DNA of 17,102 nt from an uncultured Clostridia bacterium (GTDB lineage: Bacteria > Bacillota > Clostridia > Oscillospirales > Acutalibacteraceae): the NCBI GenBank assembly GCA_947628595.1, contig CANRAN010000011.1, positions 1 to 17,102 on the forward strand, written 5' to 3'. The translations under genes were made by a program, and so were the position numbers. Positions 1 through 5,873 of the stretch are shown here, piece by piece. The notes beneath the pieces were generated by a model. The model made no database searches. It saw nothing but the letters and a program-made list of their open reading frames with translations, and was not told the DNA's origin. Numbering within the stretch: position 1 is the stretch's first letter; each line of letters starts with the position of its first letter.

Positions 1-247
1 TTGTTCTACAATAACCCTTTCATCGGTTATCGGATTATAACCATCCTTTGAAATGTTCTTATAATATATTCCCATGCCACGCTTCTGCCATGCCGGAAGG
101 TCATTATAATTTGTTCCCATTTGGAAAAATGGTATCAAGATTTATATGAACAAAATCTTTTAATTATTCCCTGTAAAATGTAGTTTTGCCGCTTGCCTGA
201 ATACCGATAAGAATAACTGACGTTTTTTCATTTTCTGATTTTTTCAT
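1..247 (-). pseudogene. Broken P-loop kinase start joined to a Thg1-like fragment
   Basis: Read leftward, an ATG at 247-245 with an AAAGGAA ribosome site just upstream opens a 27-codon frame that contains a Walker A motif, GIQASGKT, at residues 15-22. A TAA at 166-164 interrupts it. The same frame continues with FVHINLDT, a phrase typical of AAA_33-type polynucleotide-kinase-like ATPases, and stops again at 106-104. From about position 140 to the left edge a different frame is open and reads NYNDLPAWQKRG followed by MGIYYKN. This resembles the conserved NINYNNEP..RKG region near the C-terminus of Thg1 tRNA(His) guanylyltransferases. Most of both domains is missing, so I read this as a deletion remnant of two genes or of a fused gene. 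The Walker motif and the stops are seen directly. The Thg1 match is from memory of the family and less sure. The left end is cut by the window edge. Confidence 0.5.
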
Positions 248-284
248 AACTCATTATTCCTTTATTGCAATTTATACACCAAAC

Positions 285-321
285 ATTATACATTATACAA
301 TGAATATAAATTCTGAGTTAA
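285..321 (-). promoter_or_regulatory. Candidate promoter of the broken kinase/Thg1 remnant
   Basis: On the minus strand two TATAAT hexamers lie in tandem (290-285 and 297-292). A TTAACT hexamer at 321-316 is 18 bases upstream of the distal one. The -10 boxes are perfect and the -35 is weak. The site is about 40 bases upstream of the start at 247, so it may be the surviving promoter of the remnant. Confidence 0.35.
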
Positions 322-393
322 TGCTGAGTGTTCATTTTTACACTGTTTCGTATCAAAAATCTCATATACGTTATAAAAAATAAGGTTAATATG

Positions 394-402
394 TGCTATA
401 AT
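394..402 (+). promoter_or_regulatory. Extended -10 promoter candidate
   Basis: TGC followed by a perfect TATAAT at 397-402 matches an extended -10 element. No good -35 is seen 17 bases upstream, where the sequence is A-rich. A transcript from here would start near 409, enter the 414-445 hairpin at once and have a leader of about 250 bases before the XRE gene. Confidence 0.3.
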
Positions 403-536
403 ATTTTTGAGATCCTTCAGAAGCTTTATTATTAATTCTGAAAGGTTTTATAAATTGTCCTGTATGTATATTATTGTAAAATGCTCAGTCAGATTTTATC
501 ATGAGTGCAGTATGTTGTCAATCAACGATAGTAAAC

Positions 537-565
537 TTGCATATCTTTGCGAGAGAATGTATCTT
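537..565 (+). promoter_or_regulatory. Candidate promoter for the XRE gene
   Basis: TTGCAT at 537-542 and TATCTT at 560-565 are separated by 17 bases. Both hexamers are imperfect but the spacing is ideal. The palindromic box at 591-603 would lie just downstream of the start point, a position suited to a repressor. Confidence 0.35.
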
Positions 566-590
566 ACTGCTGAATAAAACGCATCTATAT

Positions 591-647
591 GTTAATACTT
601 AACCTATGGATTTCTTATAAACAACATTAATAACTGTTATACTTAAC
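591..647. promoter_or_regulatory. Two related boxes, possible autoregulatory operators
   Basis: GTTAATACTTAAC at 591-603 is a palindrome with five-base arms (GTTAA, TTAAC) around a three-base centre. A near copy, GTTATACTTAAC, occurs at 636-647, directly before the ribosome site of the XRE gene. XRE-family proteins bind short palindromes near their own promoters, so these are candidate operators. That role is inferred from position and symmetry only. Confidence 0.35.
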
Positions 648-659
648 CCGGTGATGATG

Positions 660-983
660 ATGATTGATTATAAAGCAATCGGCAGGAGAATAGCTCTGTA
701 CAGAAAAAAGAAAGGACTGACACAGGCAGCCCTTTCGGAAATATTGGGTGTATCCGAAAGCTATGTAAGTCAGGTAGAACGGGGTAGTGCGAGGATATCT
801 CTTTCCAGACTTGATGAAATATCCGAGGTTCTATCAACGGATATTGCACTGCTTATTTCGGATAATGTTGTTTTGCCGGAAATGTCGGTCAACTCAGAGA
901 TTTTTGAAATAATCAAAAACTGGGATAAGGAAAAGACTGATTTCCTTATAAAACTTCTTCTGAGTGCAGACGAGCAATTTTGA
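660..983 (+). CDS. XRE/Cro-CI family helix-turn-helix transcriptional regulator
   Basis: A 107-residue DNA-binding protein, very likely cytoplasmic. A complete Cro/CI-type helix-turn-helix spans about residues 6-63: GRRIALYRKKKGLTQ, then LGVSESYVSQVERG as the recognition-helix segment, then a closing helix with LDEISEVL. The remaining 44 residues are a short acidic helical tail (EIFEIIKNWDKEKTDFLIKLLL) with no TPR repeats, so it is not a typical RRNPP peptide receptor. The frame also opens at a GTG at 651, followed by three ATGs. I chose the ATG at 660 because GGTGAT at 650-655 fits the 16S rRNA tail at short spacing and nothing similar lies upstream of 651. An orphan AgrC-like kinase lies 200 bases downstream on the same strand. 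The target is unknown; autoregulation through the boxes at 591-647 is an inference. Confidence 0.85.
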   Translation: MIDYKAIGRRIALYRKKKGLTQAALSEILGVSESYVSQVERGSARISLSRLDEISEVLSTDIALLISDNVVLPEMSVNSEIFEIIKNWDKEKTDFLIKLLLSADEQF

Positions 984-984
984 G

Positions 985-1212
985 ATGATACTGTATCATC
1001 TGTTATTTAAAAAGTCGGAGAAGCAATTCGATGAAGTTGTCAAACATTATTTTTCATTCCTTTCCGTTGGTTTTATATTTGTTGAGTTAAATATAAACCA
1101 TGGGAAAGTTGTTTTACATAGGGTTCGTATTTTACTGTATAAAAATAGCTGTCAACGGTATTTTATGCTGAAAATATTTTCTTATGTCAGGGGGGAGAGT
1201 TATCATTCATAA
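985..1212 (+). CDS. Hypothetical small ORF between regulator and kinase
   Basis: A 75-codon frame starts at an ATG two bases after the XRE stop and ends at a TAA that overlaps the 5' end of the kinase frame, so it fills the gap exactly. It is the only frame of this length in otherwise non-coding AT-rich DNA here. The product would be basic with one hydrophobic stretch around FSFLSVGFIFVEL. No family is recognised and the ribosome site is poor (GAG only). It could be a real small gene coupled to its neighbours or just chance open frame. A shorter peptide frame with a better ribosome site lies inside it in another phase at 1031-1090. Confidence 0.25.
   Translation: MILYHLLFKKSEKQFDEVVKHYFSFLSVGFIFVELNINHGKVVLHRVRILLYKNSCQRYFMLKIFSYVRGESYHS
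1031..1090 (+). CDS. Candidate 19-residue hydrophobic peptide
   Basis: ATG at 1031 is preceded by GGAGAAG at 1017-1023, a reasonable ribosome site. The frame reads MKLSNIIFHSFPLVLYLLS and stops at TAA 1088-1090. A basic start followed by an almost wholly hydrophobic body is the form of short secreted peptide pheromones, and the site lies between a DNA-binding regulator and an AgrC-like sensor kinase. No known pheromone family is recognised. Very short ORFs of this kind arise by chance, so this is a hypothesis only. Confidence 0.2.
   Translation: MKLSNIIFHSFPLVLYLLS
1113..1141 (+). promoter_or_regulatory. Weak promoter candidate for the sensor kinase
   Basis: TTTACA at 1113-1118 and TGTATA at 1136-1141 are 17 bases apart. 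This could give the kinase its own transcript, but the match is modest and read-through from the XRE promoter is equally possible. Confidence 0.25.
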
Positions 1213-2572
1213 CATTATTTTGATAGTCGAAAATATAATGTATTATATATCAACTATTATCTTGTCAACTAAACTTTTTGGAGCTAAAAGTAAACCTAAG
1301 ATGATCGTTATATCACTTTCGTTTTATGTATTGTTCATATTTATTGCCTGTTGTCAGGATTATATTATAAAGTTTGGAAGTATAATGTCGATAGTATGTA
1401 ACATTGTATCGGACTACAATACATTTATATTGATATTATCTAACATTCTATTGGCGTGGTTGTGTTTGAGAAATATATCTGTGGGGACGATAATATCGAT
1501 ACAACTTTTTAACCTTTCGATAAATATGTTGGTAGCAGCGTTCGTGCTTTCTTTTGTTGGAGAAGAGTATGGTCATCTGTTGCATGATTATATCGAATTA
1601 GCTGAAAATATTATTTCGATGCTTTGTTACATTGCAATTTCCTGCACAAGTGTCAGTGCAAAGATAGTCCGGGTTCTTAACTGCACATCCAAAGTCGTAA
1701 AAAGGCTGATTGCGTTGCTTATGATATGTATATCCTTTGTAGCGATGATGGTTGTATATATGCTTCCGTCTTATTCATCATCTTTCAGCAAAAAAACTGT
1801 TCTGGAAAATATTGTGAAGGTATCGTTTGTTTCTCTAATTATTCTTATACTGGTTATAGTGCTGTTATTGCTTACATATTCTGTTTCAAACAAATATATA
1901 AAAAGTATAGCGGATAATTTTGAAAAGCAGATAGAGGTACAGTCCGAGCGTTATATAACACTTTCAAAGTATAATTTTGAGCTGAGAAGATTCCGGCATG
2001 ATTATAAGAATATGTGTATAGGTGTAAGTACTCTGATATCCGAGGGAAAAAGCGATGAGGCACTTGAAATGCTCAAGAGAACGGGTACTGTTTTTAATAC
2101 CGACCTTATTAAGTTCGATACCGGTAACGGTATAGTTGATGCACTCCTTGCCGATAAGCAAAAGAGGGCGGATGAAATCGGTGCGGTGATATCATTTGAA
2201 GGCGCTCTGCCCTCAGACATTATAAAACCTGCGGATTTATGTGTAATCTTCGGCAATACCATTGATAACGCACTTGAGGCTTGTTCAAGACTGATGCCGG
2301 AAGCAGAAAAGAAAATTTCTGTAAGATCTGCTTGTAACAGTGGCTTTATATTTATTGATATAATAAACCCTGTGATAAAAAAGGTGGATATAAAGGGTCA
2401 TATCCCCAAAACAAGCAAGACGGATAAACAAATGCACGGCTTCGGTCTGTATTCCGTTGAAAAGGCACTGAAACAATATGACGGGGATTTAAAGATAGAA
2501 TGTGATGATAAACAATTCCATGTTTCTATTGAACTATGTGCACAAAAAGCTGCCTCCGATGCGGATGAGTGA
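1184..2572 (+). CDS. AgrC-like GHKL-domain sensor histidine kinase (orphan)
   Basis: A membrane sensor kinase of the AgrC/ComD type. The N-terminal half has six to seven hydrophobic segments (about residues 7-30, 38-57, 80-95, 98-125, 143-156, 175-194, 213-234). A short coiled linker leads to the phosphorylation motif FRHDYKN, with the acceptor His at residue 272. The C-terminal GHKL ATPase has NTIDNALEA (D361, N362) and a late glycine loop, HGFGLYS (418-424). Such kinases normally sense a secreted peptide and phosphorylate a LytTR response regulator, but no agrB, agrD or regulator gene lies nearby; the only regulator beside it is the XRE protein. The start is uncertain: the strong ribosome site AGGGGGGAG (1189-1197) lies inside the longest frame, and the first codons at suitable spacing are ATC 1202 and ATT 1205. 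The next ATG is at 1238. An ATT start would give a normal-looking N-terminus. Confidence 0.85.
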   Translation: MSGGRVIIHNIILIVENIMYYISTIILSTKLFGAKSKPKMIVISLSFYVLFIFIACCQDYIIKFGSIMSIVCNIVSDYNTFILILSNILLAWLCLRNISVGTIISIQLFNLSINMLVAAFVLSFVGEEYGHLLHDYIELAENIISMLCYIAISCTSVSAKIVRVLNCTSKVVKRLIALLMICISFVAMMVVYMLPSYSSSFSKKTVLENIVKVSFVSLIILILVIVLLLLTYSVSNKYIKSIADNFEKQIEVQSERYITLSKYNFELRRFRHDYKNMCIGVSTLISEGKSDEALEMLKRTGTVFNTDLIKFDTGNGIVDALLADKQKRADEIGAVISFEGALPSDIIKPADLCVIFGNTIDNALEACSRLMPEAEKKISVRSACNSGFIFIDIINPVIKKVDIKGHIPKTSKTDKQMHGFGLYSVEKALKQYDGDLKIECDDKQFHVSIELCAQKAASDADE

Positions 2573-2597
2573 TCATTCCGTATCGGAGGCGGTTTTA
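2552..2597. terminator. Bidirectional intrinsic terminator
   Basis: GCCTCCGAT at 2552-2560 pairs exactly with ATCGGAGGC at 2582-2590, and the loop holds a further CGGATGA/TCATTCCG stem. On the plus strand GGTTTTATTT follows, ending the kinase transcript. On the minus strand the stem is followed by AGCTTTTT, ending the leftward ddl-argS operon. The left arm is inside the kinase coding region and the kinase stop codon lies in the loop. Confidence 0.8.
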
Positions 2598-2604
2598 TTT
2601 ATGC

Positions 2605-2850
2605 TTATTCCTCTGCTTCTTCGACAAGTGCTCTGTATCCTAAAATAAATGCGGCTGCTTCAAAAATAAATGCAAACTGCCATAACGTTGATGCTGTAAC
2701 ACTTTCCTTTGCCATTCCGAAAAGCCGGGCAATTAGCTCAAAAAAACTATCGTCATTATTCAGAAACAATATACCTGTCAGAATTGTAAGAACTACCCCT
2801 ATTCCGCCGAATATCAGTGCTGTTATAAAAAGCGGCTTATTTCTAAGCAT
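2605..2850 (-). CDS. Small two-helix membrane protein of unknown function
   Basis: An 81-residue protein, not recognised as a named family. Two hydrophobic helices are visible: residues about 8-29 (a Gly/Ile/Leu-rich run with GGIGVVLTILTG) and about 59-75 (WQFAFIFEAAAFILGY). They are joined by a polar loop with acidic and amphipathic residues and followed by an acidic tail (VEEAEE). It is probably an integral membrane protein with both ends on the same side. A clear AAGAAGG ribosome site precedes the ATG at 2850. It lies 58 bases after argS on the same strand and before the bidirectional terminator, so it is probably the last gene of the ddl-murI-argS transcript. The short gap is an AT-rich near-palindrome (2872-2885) and shows no strong separate promoter. 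Confidence 0.7.
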   Translation of the reverse strand: MLRNKPLFITALIFGGIGVVLTILTGILFLNNDDSFFELIARLFGMAKESVTASTLWQFAFIFEAAAFILGYRALVEEAEE

Positions 2851-2908
2851 AGTAATACCTTCTTTTTAAATATTATTATAATAATAATTTGCGTTTGCTG
2901 TCCTTTAA

Positions 2909-4594
2909 TTACATGGAATCGGGTGCTGTGATCTTGAACATTGTGAGGACATTGGCTATAACCGTTTTTGTTGCAATGCAAAGTGCAAGACGTGCCTGCG
3001 TGAGTGAGTTATCATCATTTTTGACATGACAGGAATTATAGAACTTATGGAAAAGTGCCGCAACATCATATACATAACGTGTTATCAGTGACGGGTCATA
3101 TGCCCTTGCGGCCGATATAATTTCGTCGCTGTAAGCGGCAAGCTTATTTATCAGTTCTATTTCTTCGGGAGCTTTTAGTTTTGTATAATCCTCTGCTGTA
3201 CATTCCCTTGCCTTTATTCCGTCCTCATCAAGCTTCTTGATAATACTACATATCCTTGCATGGGCATATTGTACATAATAAACAGGATTTTGAGAGGACT
3301 GCTCAACGGCAAGATCAAGGTCAAATTCAAAATGACTGTTTGCCTCTCTGAGGTTAAAGAAGAAACGTGCGGCATCTATCGGAATTTCGTCAAGAAGTGT
3401 TACAAGCGTTATGGCCTTACCGCTTCTTTTGGATATCTTTATGGTTTCACCGTTACTTATAAGTCTTACCATTTGCATAAGAACAACATCAAGTTTTGAG
3501 GAATCTACACCAAGTGCCGTGAGGGCTGCTTTAAGTCTCGGAACGTATCCGTGGTGATCCGCACCGAGTATATCTATTGCCTTATCATAGCCCCTTGTTA
3601 CAAGCTTATCATAGTGGTATGCAATATCGGGAACGACATATGTAGGAATACCGTTTGAACGTACAAGCACAAAATCCTTATCTGCACCGAATTGTGAGGC
3701 TTTGAACCATATTGCTCCGTCCTGCTCATAGGTATGTCCCTTTTCCGTGAGGAGCTTTATTATGTTATCCACTGCACCACTCTTATGAAGCGTGCTTTCT
3801 CTGAACCAACGGTCGTATTTTATGCGGTATTTCAGAAGATCCCTTTCAAGTCCCTCAATATTTTTAGGAAGGGCAAAATCTACAAGTGCCTTTCTTCTTA
3901 CATCTGATTCTTCTTCTACATATTTATCCCCGTTAATTTCCGCAAATGCCTTTGCATGGTCAATAATATCCTGACCGTGATAGGCATCCTCGGGAAGCTC
4001 ATAACCTTCCTTATACAGTTGCATATAACGAATCTCAAGGGAAGTAGCGAATTTCTCTATCTGATTGCCGGCATCATTTACATAAAATTCCCTCGAAACC
4101 TCATAGCCTGCCGCATCAAGGACACTTGAAAGAGAATCGCCTATGGCTCCGCCCCTTGCGTTTCCAACGTGCATAGGACCTGTGGGGTTAGCGGAAACAA
4201 ACTCAACAAGAACCCTCTCTCCCTTACCGAAATTTGATCTGCCGTAGTTTTTTCCCTCATTCTTTATTTCGTCAATAACCTTTGCATAGAATGATTTATC
4301 ATAAAAGAAATTTATAAACCCCGGACCGGCTATTTCAAATTTTGAAATATTTGTGCCGCTCAGATCTATACTCTGGGTGATTGCCTCCGCAATTTTTCTT
4401 GGTGCGCAACGGAACGCCTTAGCCGATACCATAGCGGCATTGGTAGCAAGATCTCCGTGACAGCGATCCGATGGAGTTTCTATAATGAACTGAGGAATTT
4501 CGGTCTCCGGCAGGAGTCCGTCCGCCATTGCTTTTTTCAAGGCATCTTTTACAGCCCTATCAAGATTATTCAATGTTACTGATGCTGTGGACAT
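2909..4594 (-). CDS. argS: Arginyl-tRNA synthetase
   Basis: Cytoplasmic class Ia enzyme that charges tRNA(Arg) with arginine at the cost of ATP. At 561 residues it has full family length. The N-terminal Add-1 domain (about 1-105) contains the family phrase CHGDLATN at 45-52. The catalytic fold follows with SANPTGP and the HIGH-type signature HVGN at 142-145, then YVNDAGNQIE at 171-180. The KMSKS equivalent is ISKRSGKA at 387-394, without the standard lysine spacing, as is common in arginyl synthetases. The C-terminal DALR-type anticodon-binding helices contain QNPVYYVQYAHAR and end at about 561. Ribosome site AAGGAGG lies 8 bases before the start. The first 29 bases overlap the end of the DUF1934 gene, so translation is probably coupled. 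A ywiB-argS pair is also known in Bacillus subtilis. Confidence 0.97.
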   Translation of the reverse strand: MSTASVTLNNLDRAVKDALKKAMADGLLPETEIPQFIIETPSDRCHGDLATNAAMVSAKAFRCAPRKIAEAITQSIDLSGTNISKFEIAGPGFINFFYDKSFYAKVIDEIKNEGKNYGRSNFGKGERVLVEFVSANPTGPMHVGNARGGAIGDSLSSVLDAAGYEVSREFYVNDAGNQIEKFATSLEIRYMQLYKEGYELPEDAYHGQDIIDHAKAFAEINGDKYVEEESDVRRKALVDFALPKNIEGLERDLLKYRIKYDRWFRESTLHKSGAVDNIIKLLTEKGHTYEQDGAIWFKASQFGADKDFVLVRSNGIPTYVVPDIAYHYDKLVTRGYDKAIDILGADHHGYVPRLKAALTALGVDSSKLDVVLMQMVRLISNGETIKISKRSGKAITLVTLLDEIPIDAARFFFNLREANSHFEFDLDLAVEQSSQNPVYYVQYAHARICSIIKKLDEDGIKARECTAEDYTKLKAPEEIELINKLAAYSDEIISAARAYDPSLITRYVYDVAALFHKFYNSCHVKNDDNSLTQARLALCIATKTVIANVLTMFKITAPDSM

Positions 4595-5024
4595 TATTTT
4601 TTGCCTCCTTAATTTTTAATGTAAGCTCATTCAGGCTTGCAAGCTCAGATTCTATATCTATTGAATACTTTACAGTAAGCTCTCCTCCGTTGTCATCAAG
4701 CCTTATATCAACATCCTCGGTATATACACCGAGTGAAAGACTGCCGAAGAGAGTATTATATTCGCATTTATGCCTTTCTCCCTTTTCAAGTATGAGCTGA
4801 TGATTTTCTTCTCCACCCTTGATGACGGTTACAATATTGTCGGGACTGACCTTTACCGTTGTTCGGTAATGCTTCAGCGGGGAATCCGGATCATATTCTT
4901 TATAGCTTATATAACGGATACCGTTTCTTATTACATAGGATGCGGAAGTTTCAAGCTCGACCTTATCCGTATTTCCGTCAACGTTTTGCTTGCCGCATAC
5001 GGAAAGAATATAATTTTCTTCCAT
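4566..5024 (-). CDS. DUF1934 (YwiB-like) beta-barrel protein
   Basis: A 152-residue soluble protein of the DUF1934/YwiB family, predicted to form a calycin-like beta-barrel; its biochemical role is not known. The sequence is rich in alternating polar and hydrophobic strands, with the typical ISYKEYDPDSP and TTVKVSPDNIVTVIKGG segments followed by FGSLSLGVYT. There is no signal peptide or membrane helix. AAGGAC lies shortly before the ATG at 5024. The gene begins 27 bases after murI and its last 29 bases overlap the start of argS, placing it firmly in this operon. The family assignment rests on sequence phrases and on the known neighbourhood with argS. Confidence 0.85.
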   Translation of the reverse strand: MEENYILSVCGKQNVDGNTDKVELETSASYVIRNGIRYISYKEYDPDSPLKHYRTTVKVSPDNIVTVIKGGEENHQLILEKGERHKCEYNTLFGSLSLGVYTEDVDIRLDDNGGELTVKYSIDIESELASLNELTLKIKEAKNNVHSISNIE

Positions 5025-5051
5025 TCTGTCCTTTTCCTTTCTATTTGATAT

Positions 5052-5873
5052 TTATTGCAGGGCAACCTGCTCGATATTTATATGCCTGACCTCATCCTCT
5101 ACGCTTTTACCGAGGAAAATTTCAGCTGTATGTCTGAAACTTTCTACCGTATCGCTTACATAATAGGAACAGGAGCCTGATGTATCACTTTTATTCAGTA
5201 AATCATTTTTTTTGAGGATATTGGCAGCATAAAGTGCTGTTTCACGCCCCGAGTCTATAAGACGTACATTATTGCCAAGATAATTTGAAATTGCCCTTGC
5301 AATAATCGGAAAATGTGTACAGCCGAGTATAAGCGTATCTATTCCGTCCTTTTTCATGTCGCAGAGATAACGCTCAACGACAAGACGTACAATTTCATCC
5401 TCCGAGGAAATAAAGCCATTTTCCACGAGTGATACAAAAAGCGGACAATCCTGCTGAAAAACTGTAATGCTGCTGTCCTGCCGCAGAATTTCCTTTTTAT
5501 AGGAGCCGCTTTTTATGGTAGCAGATGTTCCTATAATCCCGATTTTTCCGTTTTTTGTAGCCTTGACTGCTGCTGTGGCGGTTGGCACGACAACACCGGT
5601 AAACGGAACAGGGAGATCTGTGTAAAGCTCGGTTGCAACCGAGCTTACAGTACCGCAGGCGGCTATAATTACCTTGACACCTTTTGAAAGAAGAAAATTG
5701 GCGTCCTGCTTTGCATATCTCCGTATGGTTTTCTGACTTCTGTTACCGTAGGGTACTCTCGCAGTATCCCCGAAATATATTATATTTTCCTGTGGCAATA
5801 CTTTGATTAGTTCCTTGACGGCGGTAAGACCGCCAAGTCCCGAATCAAATACGCCGATAGACTTTTCAGACAT
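5052..5873 (-). CDS. murI: Glutamate racemase
   Basis: Converts L-glutamate to D-glutamate for the peptidoglycan stem peptide by cofactor-independent two-base catalysis. The N-terminus has the substrate-site phrase GVFDSGLGGLT (7-17) and DTARVPYG (36-43). The two catalytic cysteines are C73 in AACGT and C185 in GCTHFP. The usual ACNT motif reads ACGT, so the conserved Asn after the first cysteine is Gly, a variant I believe also occurs in other clostridial racemases. At 273 residues it has normal length. An upstream in-frame leucine codon would add eight residues, but the ATG at 5873 has AGAGGA in front and begins at the aligned family start. It overlaps the ddl stop by 8 bases (ATGTCTGA), suggesting translational coupling. 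D-Glu and D-Ala-D-Ala production are thus co-transcribed. Confidence 0.95.
   Translation of the reverse strand: MSEKSIGVFDSGLGGLTAVKELIKVLPQENIIYFGDTARVPYGNRSQKTIRRYAKQDANFLLSKGVKVIIAACGTVSSVATELYTDLPVPFTGVVVPTATAAVKATKNGKIGIIGTSATIKSGSYKKEILRQDSSITVFQQDCPLFVSLVENGFISSEDEIVRLVVERYLCDMKKDGIDTLILGCTHFPIIARAISNYLGNNVRLIDSGRETALYAANILKKNDLLNKSDTSGSCSYYVSDTVESFRHTAEIFLGKSVEDEVRHINIEQVALQ

Larger units (their letters stand above)
248..650. other. AT-rich intergenic region without a credible gene
   Basis: This stretch separates the leftward remnant from the rightward XRE gene. Besides the minus-strand promoter candidate it holds an extended -10 sequence on the plus strand (TGC before TATAAT, 394-402). 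An inverted repeat follows (414-422 with 436-445, CCTTCAGAA and TTCTGAAAGG) and then TTTTAT, which could form a leader hairpin. Further right are a second promoter candidate and two related palindromic boxes before the XRE start. No ORF here has convincing length, ribosome site or recognisable sequence. Confidence 0.6.

Noticed and set aside
308..322. ATTCTGAGTTA shared with 7061-7071
   Set aside because: Eleven bases of AT-rich sequence in two unrelated upstream regions; compatible with chance.
512..577. A 21-codon ORF before the XRE gene with a protein-like sequence
   Set aside because: No ribosome site, very short, no recognised family, and it overlaps the best promoter candidate.
2871..2890. 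AT palindrome between argS and the small membrane protein gene
   Set aside because: All A/T, in an AT-rich gap, without a GC stem or T-run; too weak to call a terminator or operator.
4595..4640. Possible T-box leader for argS
   Set aside because: argS starts inside the preceding gene, so there is no leader for a T-box.
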